Of a stretch of 64,000 bases of DNA, positions 32,514 to 41,987 are shown piece by piece. Made by a program: the position numbers and the translations under genes. How positions within the stretch are numbered: the first letter of the stretch is position 1; every line of letters starts with the position of its first letter. Under the pieces are notes generated by a model, which made no database searches, had not been told where the DNA came from, and saw nothing but the letters and a program-made list of their open reading frames with translations. Source of the DNA: Dorea longicatena (GTDB lineage: Bacteria > Bacillota > Clostridia > Lachnospirales > Lachnospiraceae); contig NZ_CP102280.1 in NCBI RefSeq assembly GCF_025150085.1, positions 1,437,001 to 1,501,000 of the forward strand, given 5' to 3'.

Positions 32514-32555
32514 AAGAGATATACATGAGAATGATTCTGGTGTATATCTCTTTTT
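32514..32555 (+). terminator. Terminator of nfnAB
   Basis: AAGAGATATACA pairs with TGTATATCTCTT, followed by TTT. Confidence 0.85.
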
Positions 32556-32730
32556 GCTTGCCATGCGTTCGTAAAAAGCTGCCAGTAGCAGGTCCTGCAG
32601 ACAGTACATCCGGACTTGAATAAAAACATATATATGTGGTATGATTGTAAGACACATTTAATGCTGAAAACAGCTGAAAATCAATCCTGCTGATATGTAA
32701 GGATAAAACAAAAAAGACAGGTTGGAGATT

Positions 32731-34773
32731 ATGACAGAATTAGATTTAACAGACGGAAAGATATTTTTAAATAAAGTAACAGAGAAGATCCGCACACGCC
32801 TGGCCGAAGTAGATGCATCCATCGAAGCCGGACAGAAAGACATCCAGAGTATGAATGAATACTACTGGGAGAATTACACCGAGATGGATGAATACGGTTA
32901 TGAAAATTATGACAACCAGCAAGCTCTTTTACACCAGGTCAATGACAATCAGGAAAAACTGAAGATGCAGCACCGGCTTCGTAAAATGCTGGAAGCTCCG
33001 TTTTTCGGACGTGTGGATTTTATCTATGATGGCGAAGACGAACCGGAGATATTCTATATCGGCATCGGTAACTTTGCGGAACGTACGGGTATGCTGCCTT
33101 TGATCTATGACTGGAGAGCACCGGTCAGCGGGCTTTTTTACGATTATGACAAAGGCCCTGGATCTTATGAGGCACCAGCCGGGCTGATCGAAGGTGAAAT
33201 TGCTGCCAAATGGCAGTACAAAGTGAAAAATGGAAAGATGGTCTATGCATTCGAAAGCGATACCAAGATCGATGATGATATTTTAAAGCAGGAGCTGGGA
33301 ACCAACAGTGATGTACAGCTCAAAAACATCGTCCGTACGATCCAGAAAGAACAGAATGCGATCATCCGTAATACACATGACCGTATCCTTGCGATCCAGG
33401 GTGCTGCCGGAAGCGGTAAGACTTCCGTTGCTTTACACCGGATTGCCTATCTGTTGTATCATGACAGAGAGCATTTGAAATCCTCTAATGTACTGATCCT
33501 TTCTCCAAACAGTGTATTTTCAGATTACATTTCCCATATTCTTCCGGAACTGGGCGAGGAAAATATTCAGGAGATGAGTTTTGACCTGTTCGCATACCGG
33601 GAATTGAAAGGTATCGTTCCGGACTGTGAAGACCGCTATGACCAGCTGGAAAGAACCATGAAGCTTCAGGACCCGTATCTGACAGAACGCTTTGAAGAGA
33701 AGCAGTTGGAAGGCTTTGTCGGAATGATGGAAGGATTCCTTGCAAGACTGGAAGATGAACTGATGGATTTCCGTGCAATCGAATATAAAGGAATTCAGAA
33801 GACAAAAGAAGAACTGATCAATCTCTTTTATTTCAAATTCCAGAATGCACCTCTGCTCAGCCGGGTGGATGCAATCAGAGATTATTGTGTTGATGAATAC
33901 GAGACATTACTTGGACGTGATCTTTCGGAAGAAGAGCTCCTGATCGTACAGGAGAAATTCGATAAGATGTATGTAACAAAGGACATCTACAAGATATACG
34001 GCTGGCTTCTGGAAGAATGCGGATACCCGTCACTTCCGGATGTCGAATATGAAAAGCGCAAACTGGAATACGAAGATGTATTTCCTGTATTGTATCTGAA
34101 GTACCGCCTGACCGGAAAAGCTGTGCATAATCACATCAAGCATCTGGTTATTGACGAAATGCAGGACTATTCTTATCTGCAGTATGTGATCCTGAATCAG
34201 ATCTTCAAATGCCGGATGACCATTCTCGGTGATAAAGCACAAACTTTAGATGAACAGATGCGTGATGTATTGCAGTTCCTTCCGGGCGTATTTGATCAGA
34301 AGATCCGCAAGATCGTGATGAATAAAAGTTACCGGAATACAATGGAGATTGCCAGATATGCCGAAAAACTGACTGGTGTCAAAGACGTAGAACTCTTAAA
34401 ACGTCATGGAAAAGAAGTGGTAGAAGAACAATTCCAGACAGAAGATGCAGTTCTGGATGAAATCCTTTCAAAAGCCAAACTTGGAGAAGACGAGTATGAG
34501 ACTGCTGCCATTATTACCATGACGGAAGCAGAGGCATCCACCTTATACCAGATATTAAAAGCCCGCGGCGAAGAAGTGCATTATATCGACCGCAACAGTT
34601 CCGTATTCAAAAAAGGACTTACCGTCACGACCTTTTATCTTGCAAAAGGTCTGGAATTCGACCAGGTATTCGGTGTGTTCCAGGATTCCGGAAACCCGAT
34701 GTTGAATCAGGCAAAATATATCTGCGCAACAAGAGCATTACATGAATTATATATGTATCAGATAACAGAATAG
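32731..34773 (+). CDS. HelD-like UvrD/Rep-family ATPase (RNA polymerase recycling factor)
   Basis: 680 residues from MTELDLTDGKIF, with AGGTTGGAG before the ATG. An N-terminal coiled-coil arm (about 15-95) precedes a 1A domain with Walker A QGAAGSGKTSVALHRIAYLL (about residues 222-241). A middle insertion and the helicase motifs VIDEMQDYSYLQ, LGDKAQTLDE, NKSYRN and TFYLAKGLEFDQV follow. This layout is that of Firmicutes HelD, which removes stalled RNA polymerase from DNA, and not of processive UvrD helicases. Stand-alone gene between two terminated units. Confidence 0.88.
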   Translation: MTELDLTDGKIFLNKVTEKIRTRLAEVDASIEAGQKDIQSMNEYYWENYTEMDEYGYENYDNQQALLHQVNDNQEKLKMQHRLRKMLEAPFFGRVDFIYDGEDEPEIFYIGIGNFAERTGMLPLIYDWRAPVSGLFYDYDKGPGSYEAPAGLIEGEIAAKWQYKVKNGKMVYAFESDTKIDDDILKQELGTNSDVQLKNIVRTIQKEQNAIIRNTHDRILAIQGAAGSGKTSVALHRIAYLLYHDREHLKSSNVLILSPNSVFSDYISHILPELGEENIQEMSFDLFAYRELKGIVPDCEDRYDQLERTMKLQDPYLTERFEEKQLEGFVGMMEGFLARLEDELMDFRAIEYKGIQKTKEELINLFYFKFQNAPLLSRVDAIRDYCVDEYETLLGRDLSEEELLIVQEKFDKMYVTKDIYKIYGWLLEECGYPSLPDVEYEKRKLEYEDVFPVLYLKYRLTGKAVHNHIKHLVIDEMQDYSYLQYVILNQIFKCRMTILGDKAQTLDEQMRDVLQFLPGVFDQKIRKIVMNKSYRNTMEIARYAEKLTGVKDVELLKRHGKEVVEEQFQTEDAVLDEILSKAKLGEDEYETAAIITMTEAEASTLYQILKARGEEVHYIDRNSSVFKKGLTVTTFYLAKGLEFDQVFGVFQDSGNPMLNQAKYICATRALHELYMYQITE

Positions 34774-34894
34774 AAGAACACTAATCACTAAGGCAGAAAA
34801 ATTATTAGCAGAATAGATGTGCAGAAATTAGTTTTTCGAAAGATTATTAATTATAGTTAAAATTAAAAAAAGCAGAGATAGAAAGAACAATAGA

Positions 34895-35374
34895 ATGAAG
34901 ATAACATTAATCACAGTGGGAAAGATAAAAGAAAAATATTTAAAAGATGCAATCGCAGAATACAGCAAACGTCTAAGCCGCTACTGTAAGCTGGAGATCA
35001 TCGAGGTGGCAGATGAAAAGACTCCGGATAATGCAAGTGAGACCGTAGAAGATGGTATCCGCGACAAAGAAGGAGAGCGGATTCTCAAATATGTCAAGGA
35101 CGATGCCTACGTCGTTACACTTGAAATCAAGGGAAAACTTCTGACCTCAGAAGAACTGGCAGAAAAGATTGACAAGCTTGGGATCCAGGGAACCAGTCAC
35201 ATTATATTTATCATCGGCGGCTCGATCGGACTTGGAAAAGAAGTGCTGAAACGCTCGGATTATGCACTAAGTTTTTCAAAGATGACATTTCCACATCAGC
35301 TGATGCGGGTGATCCTCCTGGAACAGATCTACAGAAGCTACCGGATCATCAGCCATGAACCATATCATAAGTAA
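34895..35374 (+). CDS. rlmH: 23S rRNA (pseudouridine-1915 N3)-methyltransferase RlmH
   Basis: 159 residues, the exact family length. SPOUT-class C-terminal knot with [32 protein letters not shown] and [23 protein letters not shown]. It methylates helix 69 of 23S rRNA using SAM. Recognised from these invariant blocks. Confidence 0.97.
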   Translation: MKITLITVGKIKEKYLKDAIAEYSKRLSRYCKLEIIEVADEKTPDNASETVEDGIRDKEGERILKYVKDDAYVVTLEIKGKLLTSEELAEKIDKLGIQGTSHIIFIIGGSIGLGKEVLKRSDYALSFSKMTFPHQLMRVILLEQIYRSYRIISHEPYHK

Positions 35375-35441
35375 AATGCCGAAATAAAAGAAAATATTAT
35401 AGAAACAATTGTAGATATATAAAAGATATTATAAAAAATTC

Positions 35442-35470
35442 TTGTTTCAAAAGATATCATCCTTTATACT
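35442..35470 (+). promoter_or_regulatory. Promoter of the YitT gene
   Basis: TTGTTT (35442-35447), 17-bp spacer, TATACT (35465-35470), about 34 bp before the ATG. Confidence 0.6.
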
Positions 35471-35503
35471 AATAAGGATGAAAATGTCAGGAGAGGATAT
35501 ACT

Positions 35504-36376
35504 ATGAAGCAAGTGAATTTAAAAAATCTGTGTATGATCTTGTTGGGGAATACAGTTTATGCACTGGCGATCGTCATGTTTATTCTGCCAAATGATATGA
35601 TCACGGGCGGAACGACAGGACTGGGTATTGCAATCCACCATTATTTCGGGCTTCCAATCCATACATTTGTATTAATCTTCAATACATTGATGTTCTTACT
35701 TGGAGCGGCTGTCCTTGGAATGAAATTTGCACTTACAACACTGGTCAGTACATTCTATTACCCGGTTATTCTGGGTGTGCTCGAACAGATACCGGCACTT
35801 CAGAATGTAACAGACGATAAGATGTTATCAACAATCTGCGGCGGTCTGATGATCGGAATGGGAATCGGAATTGTAATACGCTGCGGCGCATCGACCGGGG
35901 GAATGGATATTCCGCCGTTGGTTCTCAACAAAAAGTTCGGACTTCCGGTATCTGTGATGCTGTATGTATTTGATTTTATAATCCTGATCTCACAGATGCT
36001 TTTCACCAACAAAGAAGAGATTGTATACGGTATCTTACTGGTACTGATCTATACCGTCATTCTGGACAAGGTACTGCTGATGGGATCTACCAGAACAAAA
36101 GTAGAGATCATGACTGAAAAATACGAAGAACTGAACCGTCTGATCCAGGAACGTCTTGACCGCGGAACGACACTGGTCTATACACAGACCGGATATCTGA
36201 GAAACGATCAGCCGATGATCCTTACCGTAGTTTCCAATCGTGAACTTATGCGCCTGAACCAGCTGGTACAGGAGATCGACCCACATGCATTTATGATCAT
36301 TGGAAATGTAAATGAAGTGCGAGGAAGAGGATTTTCACAGCAGAAAGTTTATAAGAAAGAAACTATCGAAAAATAA
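35504..36376 (+). CDS. YitT family membrane protein (DUF161/DUF2179)
   Basis: 290 residues, ATG after AGGAGAGGATATACT. Five hydrophobic segments in the first 190 residues, including ITGGTTGLGIAIH and IRCGASTGGMDIPPLVLNKKFG, then a cytosolic DUF2179 domain (VEIMTEKYEELNRLI, TQTGYLRNDQPMILTVVSNREL, DPHAFMIIGNVNEVRG). The family is widespread in Firmicutes with no firm function; transport or ligand binding has been suggested. A terminator follows. Confidence 0.9.
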   Translation: MKQVNLKNLCMILLGNTVYALAIVMFILPNDMITGGTTGLGIAIHHYFGLPIHTFVLIFNTLMFLLGAAVLGMKFALTTLVSTFYYPVILGVLEQIPALQNVTDDKMLSTICGGLMIGMGIGIVIRCGASTGGMDIPPLVLNKKFGLPVSVMLYVFDFIILISQMLFTNKEEIVYGILLVLIYTVILDKVLLMGSTRTKVEIMTEKYEELNRLIQERLDRGTTLVYTQTGYLRNDQPMILTVVSNRELMRLNQLVQEIDPHAFMIIGNVNEVRGRGFSQQKVYKKETIEK

Positions 36377-36401
36377 AAATACGCAGAATAATACAGAAAA
36401 C

Positions 36402-36475
36402 AAAACCGACAGACTGTGCCCGGCAAATCTGCTTCGAATGAAGCAGATTCCCGTATGGTACAGATTGTCGGTTTT
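36402..36475. terminator. Nested two-way terminator between convergent genes
   Basis: Outer arms AAAACCGACA (36402-36411) and TGTCGGTTTT (36466-36475), an inner CTGT/ACAG pairing, and a central perfect hairpin AATCTGCTTC-gaat-GAAGCAGATT. It lies between convergent genes and can serve both. Confidence 0.8.
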
Positions 36476-36483
36476 CCTGATTT

Positions 36484-36891
36484 TTAACCTTTTTTCTTGC
36501 GCTCTATACATTTCCATTCGGAATTCTCACAGATGAAGTGCCAGTATTCCAGAAGCTTTTCAGATGTCTTTCTGTCCTTTCCGCGGACGATGAACCAGAG
36601 GTCATCTGCGAATGTTCTTGATTCTGTTTCTTTTTCATTCTGTCCGTCTTCCGGATTTGACATCTTTACAGGTGACGCCGTTGTAAGTTTGATATCTTTG
36701 TAACGGATGATCCTCTCGATTTCATCCTGAATCTTCAGATATTGTTCTGTAATACCAAGTTGGCGGTATTGCTCTGCCAGGCGGATTCTTTTATTTCTCC
36801 CGGATAAAATAACATACGTGACAACAGATGTTATGATTGATGCAATAATCACAATTGCCAATATGATCAACACAAGAAGTGGTGTAGCCAT
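36484..36891 (-). CDS. Membrane-anchored protein of unknown function
   Basis: 135 residues from MATPLLVLIILAIV, with AAGGAGG 9 nt before the ATG; a longer frame to 36951 lacks a site. One N-terminal membrane helix (about 3-27), a short basic coiled segment (RNKRIRLAEQYRQLGITEQYLKI), a Ser/Glu-rich linker and a C-terminal piece with two Trp and one Cys. Not recognised. Monocistronic, divergent from the phosphoesterase gene. Confidence 0.65.
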   Translation of the reverse strand: MATPLLVLIILAIVIIASIITSVVTYVILSGRNKRIRLAEQYRQLGITEQYLKIQDEIERIIRYKDIKLTTASPVKMSNPEDGQNEKETESRTFADDLWFIVRGKDRKTSEKLLEYWHFICENSEWKCIERKKKG

Positions 36892-37091
36892 AGATAATCG
36901 CCTCCTTACATAATATGGCTCATTATAACACCGATATCCTAGAAAAACCACCGTGAAATTGTCCGTATTTTCCTCGGTTTATGAATGGATTTTCTACAAA
37001 ACTACTGTTATAATAGATAAATATATCAGGCGGATATAATTACTATGTTACTTTGGTATCTGCCAAAAGATAAAAAACACGGAGGTACAAC

Positions 37092-38141
37092 ATGAAAAAA
37101 TTTGGGAAGATCTTAGGTGGAATCATACTTGGAATTGTATTGATTCTCCTGGTGGCTGTTGCCATTCTGACAGCGCTGGAATACCGTCCGGATCAGATAG
37201 AGACTTTGAACACAACCAGTGGAAAACAGTCCATATCTACAGGAGATTCGATGACGATCCTGACCTATAATACCGGATATGCCGGACTTAGCAAAGACGA
37301 AGATTTCTTTATGGACGGCGGAAGTAAAGTCATGCCGGAGACGAAAGATCTGGTAAAACACAATATGAAAGGAATTGCCGGCATTCTGAATGATGCAGAT
37401 GCCGATGTCTGTTTTCTTCAGGAAGTAGACATTGATTCCAAACGATCTTATCACATCAACGAAAAAGCTTACTACGAAAAAGCACTGGGTGTAGATGGAA
37501 TCTTTGCATGTAATTTCAAATGCGTATATGTCCCATACCCGCTTCCGACGATCGGTAAAGTTGAAAGCGGCCTGGTAACATATTCTGATTGCAAAGTATC
37601 GGAGGCTTCCAGAATCGCACTTCCGGAATCTTTCAAATGGCCGGTAAAAACCTGCAATCTTAAGCGCTGTATGCTGGAAACAAGAATTCCGATAAAAGGC
37701 AGTGACAAAGAGCTGGTTCTGATCAATTTTCATCTGGAAGCTTATGACAGCGGAGAAGGTAAGATCGCGCAGCGGAAAGTTCTGGTGAAGAAGTTAAAAG
37801 AAGAGTATGAAAAAGGAAATTATGTGATTGCCGGCGGGGACTTTAACCAGACATTTGATGGAATGGACACCTATCCGATCCACGATAAAGACAGCTGGGT
37901 TCCGGGAAAGGTCGGAAAAGAAGATATCCCGGAAGGATTTTCTTATGCAGTATCAGATAATGTACCGACCTGCCGCCTGTTAAACGGACCATACAGCGGT
38001 AACTATGATGATTCACAGGTATATGTACTGGATGGCTTCATCGTTTCGGATAATCTGAAGATCGATCAAGTGGAAAATATCGACACACAGTTCGAATATA
38101 CCGATCATCAGCCGGTAAAATTAAATGTAACATTAAAATAA
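37092..38141 (+). CDS. Endonuclease/exonuclease/phosphatase-family protein, membrane-anchored or secreted
   Basis: 349 residues with an N-terminal signal anchor (about 7-30). EEP fold: TYNTGYAG, CFLQEVDIDS (metal-binding Glu), NFHLEAY, AGGDFN (Asp/Asn) and C-terminal TDHQPVK (catalytic Asp-His). Acts outside the membrane on a phosphodiester, nucleic acid or phospholipid; the substrate cannot be told from the sequence. ATG after CGGAGGT. A short GC-rich hairpin follows. Confidence 0.85.
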   Translation: MKKFGKILGGIILGIVLILLVAVAILTALEYRPDQIETLNTTSGKQSISTGDSMTILTYNTGYAGLSKDEDFFMDGGSKVMPETKDLVKHNMKGIAGILNDADADVCFLQEVDIDSKRSYHINEKAYYEKALGVDGIFACNFKCVYVPYPLPTIGKVESGLVTYSDCKVSEASRIALPESFKWPVKTCNLKRCMLETRIPIKGSDKELVLINFHLEAYDSGEGKIAQRKVLVKKLKEEYEKGNYVIAGGDFNQTFDGMDTYPIHDKDSWVPGKVGKEDIPEGFSYAVSDNVPTCRLLNGPYSGNYDDSQVYVLDGFIVSDNLKIDQVENIDTQFEYTDHQPVKLNVTLK

Positions 38142-38166
38142 TATACCAAAATATAATCTGTTTATC

Positions 38167-38193
38167 AGCCTGCCTTTCCCGGCGGGCTGATTT
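38167..38193 (+). terminator. Hairpin after the EEP gene
   Basis: TCAGCCTGCC pairs with GGCGGGCTGA (one G-U) around TTTCCC, with a weak T tract. The right arm touches the Pho-box-like repeat. Confidence 0.6.
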
Positions 38194-38219
38194 AACATAG
38201 ATTTAACATATATCTAATA
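38192..38219 (+). promoter_or_regulatory. Pho-box-like direct repeats upstream of ppk
   Basis: TTAACA (38192-38197), 5 bp, TTAACA (38203-38208), 5 bp, CTAATA (38214-38219). This matches the 11-bp periodic TTAACA repeats bound by PhoP/PhoB in Firmicutes. An extended -10 TGCTATATT (38237-38245) follows at a suitable distance for an activated promoter without a -35. Confidence 0.65.
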
Positions 38220-38315
38220 TAAGTCGGGGAATGCTATGCTATATTAGGAATACTGGAATGAATATTTCGGAAAAGAAAAAAGTAAAAAATACACAGAGAA
38301 AGGTGAGAAAACACT

Positions 38316-40355
38316 ATGAGCAGCATATATATGAACCGGGAACTTTCCTGGCTGAAATTCAATGAACGTGTACTGGAAGAAGCTGAAAATCCAGAAGTCC
38401 CATTATGTGAGAGACTGACATTTGCATCGATCTATCAGAGCAATCTGGACGAGTTTTTCATGGTACGTGTGGGATCATTATATGACCAGACACTTCTTGA
38501 CAAAAAGATCCGTGAAAATAAGACAGGCATGACATCACAGGAGCAGATTGATGCAATCTTAAAACGCACAAAACAAATCAATAAACGCAAAGAAGCGGTC
38601 TATGAAGAACTGATGGAACGTGTGGCAGAACAGGGCATCCGCATTTTACGTTTCAATGAACTCGATGAAGAAGGGGCTGCATATCTCGAGCGTTATTTTG
38701 AATCCGAGATTGCACCATTGATCTCGCCTACTGTTGTAGGAAGAAGACAGCCATTCCCATTCCTTAGAAATAAAGAAATCTATGCCGTAGCCGTACTTGG
38801 CTCCAAGGGCAAGAAAGACCGTCTGGGAATTATTCCATGCACCAGCAACATCTTCGGACGCCTGATCGCAGTTCCGGGAATGCAGGGCACCTATATGCTC
38901 GCCGAAGAACTGATTCTGCATTTCGCACCGGCGGTATTCAAAGGATATAAGATCAAATCAAAATCTTTACTCCGTATCACAAGAAATGCCGATATCGATG
39001 CAGATGCATTGTACGATGAAGATCTGGACTACCGTGAATTTATGGAAGGGCTGATTAAGCAGAGAAAGAAACTGGCACCGATTCGTCTGGAACTTTCCAG
39101 AGATATCGACAAAAAAGGAATTGTCGTATTATGTGAATATCTGGAGCTGGATGATAGCCATGTATTCATATCTTCAACACCACTGGATCTGTCGTTTGTA
39201 TTCCAGATCCAGGATCTTCTCAGAAAGCATACGGAATTATATTTTCCAAAACGTACACCGCAGCGCTCTGACCAGTTCCAGGATGGAAAAAGTATCATAG
39301 AACAGATCCGGGAAGAAGACAAACTGTTATCTTACCCATACGAATCCATCCGTCCGTTCTTACATCTGCTGACGGAAGCGGCCGAAGATCCGGATGTCAT
39401 CTCCATTAAGATGACCCTGTATCGTGTGGCGAAGCAGAGTAAAGTGGTAGAGGCACTGATCGAAGCAGCCGAGAATGGAAAAGAAGTTGTCGTACTGGTA
39501 GAACTGAGAGCCCGTTTTGATGAGGAAAATAATATCGGCTGGTCCAGACTTCTGGAGGATGCTGGCTGTCAGGTGATCTATGGACTGGATGGTTATAAAG
39601 TACACTCCAAACTGTGTCTGATCACCCGCAAAAACGGAGGTCAGGTAGAGTACATTACACAGATCGGTACCGGTAATTACAATGAAAAGACATCCAGATT
39701 GTACACCGACCTTTCTCTTATGACAGCTAACGTAGAGATCGGACTGGAAGCTTCCAATGTATTCCAGGCTTTGTCAAAGGGTGAAGTTGTAGAGCACAGT
39801 GAACATCTTCTGGTTGCACCGAAATGTCTGCAGAATAAAGTACTTGCCATGCTGGATGAAGAGATTGCACATGCAAGAAATGGAGAAGAAGCTTATGCTG
39901 GATTTAAGCTCAATTCTCTTACAGATAAGAAGATCATCGATAAACTGATCGAAGCTTCCGAAGCAGGTGTGAAGATCGATATGGTTGTCCGTGGAATCTG
40001 CTGCCTGATCCCTGGTGTGGAAGGAAAGACAGAAAACATTCGTATCATCAGCATTGTCGGAAGATTCCTGGAGCATTCGAGAATCTATATATTCGGAAAC
40101 AGTAAGCGCAGGAAATACTATATTGCATCCGCAGATTTTATGACAAGAAATACAGTCAGACGTGTGGAAGTGGCAGCGCCTGTATACGATGAAAGACTGC
40201 AGAATAAATTACAGGATATGTTCGATATTATGCTTGCAGACAACCAGAAAGCAAGATATCTGGATGCAGAGGGGAATTATCATCGTGTAATTAATGAGGA
40301 GGCACCACTGAATTCACAGGAGTATTTTTACGCACAGGCATATCACGAACTTTAA
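38316..40355 (+). CDS. ppk1: Polyphosphate kinase 1
   Basis: 679 residues, the usual PPK1 length. N domain MNRELSWLKFNERVLEEAE and SNLDEFFMVRVG, head domain, then phospholipase-D-like catalytic domains with the autophosphorylated His in YKVHSKLCLI (about residue 430) and the second conserved His in LEHSRIYIFGNSKRRKYYI (about 588). Makes polyphosphate from ATP reversibly. ATG after AAGGTGAG. Probably phosphate-responsive through the repeats upstream. Confidence 0.97.
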   Translation: MSSIYMNRELSWLKFNERVLEEAENPEVPLCERLTFASIYQSNLDEFFMVRVGSLYDQTLLDKKIRENKTGMTSQEQIDAILKRTKQINKRKEAVYEELMERVAEQGIRILRFNELDEEGAAYLERYFESEIAPLISPTVVGRRQPFPFLRNKEIYAVAVLGSKGKKDRLGIIPCTSNIFGRLIAVPGMQGTYMLAEELILHFAPAVFKGYKIKSKSLLRITRNADIDADALYDEDLDYREFMEGLIKQRKKLAPIRLELSRDIDKKGIVVLCEYLELDDSHVFISSTPLDLSFVFQIQDLLRKHTELYFPKRTPQRSDQFQDGKSIIEQIREEDKLLSYPYESIRPFLHLLTEAAEDPDVISIKMTLYRVAKQSKVVEALIEAAENGKEVVVLVELRARFDEENNIGWSRLLEDAGCQVIYGLDGYKVHSKLCLITRKNGGQVEYITQIGTGNYNEKTSRLYTDLSLMTANVEIGLEASNVFQALSKGEVVEHSEHLLVAPKCLQNKVLAMLDEEIAHARNGEEAYAGFKLNSLTDKKIIDKLIEASEAGVKIDMVVRGICCLIPGVEGKTENIRIISIVGRFLEHSRIYIFGNSKRRKYYIASADFMTRNTVRRVEVAAPVYDERLQNKLQDMFDIMLADNQKARYLDAEGNYHRVINEEAPLNSQEYFYAQAYHEL

Positions 40356-40433
40356 AAAGAGGTAACTGAATTGCTATGCATATATTCCGGCGAAAAAGCA
40401 TAGAGTAATACAAATTACCAGCACGGTATTTTT

Positions 40434-40706
40434 ATGAAACGTCAGGAATGGAAAGAAAAAGCGGCGGAGATGTCGGGAGTCCCAAAAGATGTAGCAATGG
40501 GGCTCCCGATTCTTACGATTACCGGAACAAATGATCTTTGTGTGGAAAATTACAGAGGAATGACAGAATATACAGATCAGATAATAAGGCTTCAATCCAA
40601 AAGTGGTCAGATCAAAATCACTGGGAAAAAACTGGAAGTTATATATTATACAAATGACGAGATGAAGATTCACGGTCACATCAGAACAATTGAGTATCAA
40701 CTATAG
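40434..40706 (+). CDS. yqfC: Sporulation protein YqfC (YabP/YqfC family)
   Basis: 90 residues. Beta-rich YabP-like core with GLPILTITGTNDLCVENYRG and the closing HGHIRTIEY. First gene of the conserved sporulation/RNA cluster yqfC-yqfD-phoH-ybeY. Expressed in the mother cell in Bacillus. The ribosome-binding site is poor (CACGG). Confidence 0.92.
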   Translation: MKRQEWKEKAAEMSGVPKDVAMGLPILTITGTNDLCVENYRGMTEYTDQIIRLQSKSGQIKITGKKLEVIYYTNDEMKIHGHIRTIEYQL

Positions 40707-40718
40707 GAGGGGACCGTC

Positions 40719-41984
40719 GTGTTTGAACAGCTGATCTGGTACTTGAAAGGTTATGTCAGGATACGGGTAACCGGATATTCGCCGGAACGTTTTCTGAACG
40801 CCTGCCGTTATAAAAATATTTATATATGGGATCTGAAGCGGGTCTGCGGTTCATATGAGATGAATCTTACGATTGATGGTTTTCGCAGACTGAAAGAGAT
40901 CGTAAGGAAGACCGGTACGAAGGTTTGCATCATACGCCGCAGTGGTCTTCCTTTTCTTTTAGACAGATACCGTAAACGTCACATACTGCTGTCTGGTTTT
41001 CTTATCTGTGCCGGTCTGATCCTTTTTATGACACGTTTTATCTGGGGCATAGATATCAGTGGGAATCTCTCTTATACAGATGATACGCTGAAAAGATTCC
41101 TTTCGTCCGAAAACGTCAAAGACGGTATGAAAAAATCAGATGTAAACTGTAGAAAGATTGTGCAGGATCTCAGAAAAAAGTACGACAGGATCATATGGGT
41201 TTCTGCTTCCGTGGATGGATGCCGTCTTGTCATTCGGATAAAGGAAAATGAAGACGATTTTACGGACAGTTCAAAAATCAGTTTAGACAATAACGAAGAA
41301 GGAAAAGATATTATTGCAGATACGGACTGCACAATTGTAGATATTATAACGCGTACCGGCACTCCTATGGTACAACGGGGGACAAAAGTGAAAAAAGGAG
41401 CTATCCTTGTGTCTGGTCAGATTCCAATCTGTAATGATGAAAAAGAGATTACCGGTTACAGATTGAAAAATGCAGATGCAGACATAACAGGAGAAAAAGC
41501 CATTACATATCAGAAAGAGTTAACCAGACAATATATACAGAAAAAATATTACCGTTCAAGATTTTACTTTCTCCAGAAAAGAAATTACGGAATCCGTCTT
41601 GGCAGGCATTATTTCACGACTGAATCTAAAAACAATCAATATCCGGTCTTCGAAAAATATGTAGTTCAGAAAAAATATCAGATTGCCAATGTAATTCCGG
41701 TGACATTAGAAAAAAGCACGATAACGCCTTACCGCAAAATGTATAAGAAGTATACCAAAGCAGATGCCAGAATGATATTATCGGCAGATTTTCAGGATTA
41801 CTGTAAAGAATTGGAGAAAAAAGGGGTAGAAATTATCCAGAATGATGTTAAAATATACACAGGGTCTGAGACGTATTATGCAAAGGGAACACTAAAGATC
41901 AGATGTTCCGTTGGCAGAAAGATGCCGTCTGTACCGATTCCGATAGAAAATTCTTCGGAAGAAGAAACAAAGAATGGAGATTAA
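40719..41984 (+). CDS. yqfD: Sporulation protein YqfD
   Basis: 421 residues from a GTG start with GGAGGGG 7 nt upstream. Short N-terminal domain (RIRVTGYSPERFLNACRYKNIYIWD), one membrane helix (about 86-108), then a POTRA-like external domain (FIWGIDISGNLSYTD, DGCRLVIRIKE) and the tail. A mother-cell membrane protein needed for spore formation in related species. The stop is 3 bp before phoH. Confidence 0.93.
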   Translation: MFEQLIWYLKGYVRIRVTGYSPERFLNACRYKNIYIWDLKRVCGSYEMNLTIDGFRRLKEIVRKTGTKVCIIRRSGLPFLLDRYRKRHILLSGFLICAGLILFMTRFIWGIDISGNLSYTDDTLKRFLSSENVKDGMKKSDVNCRKIVQDLRKKYDRIIWVSASVDGCRLVIRIKENEDDFTDSSKISLDNNEEGKDIIADTDCTIVDIITRTGTPMVQRGTKVKKGAILVSGQIPICNDEKEITGYRLKNADADITGEKAITYQKELTRQYIQKKYYRSRFYFLQKRNYGIRLGRHYFTTESKNNQYPVFEKYVVQKKYQIANVIPVTLEKSTITPYRKMYKKYTKADARMILSADFQDYCKELEKKGVEIIQNDVKIYTGSETYYAKGTLKIRCSVGRKMPSVPIPIENSSEEETKNGD

Positions 41985-41987
41985 TGC

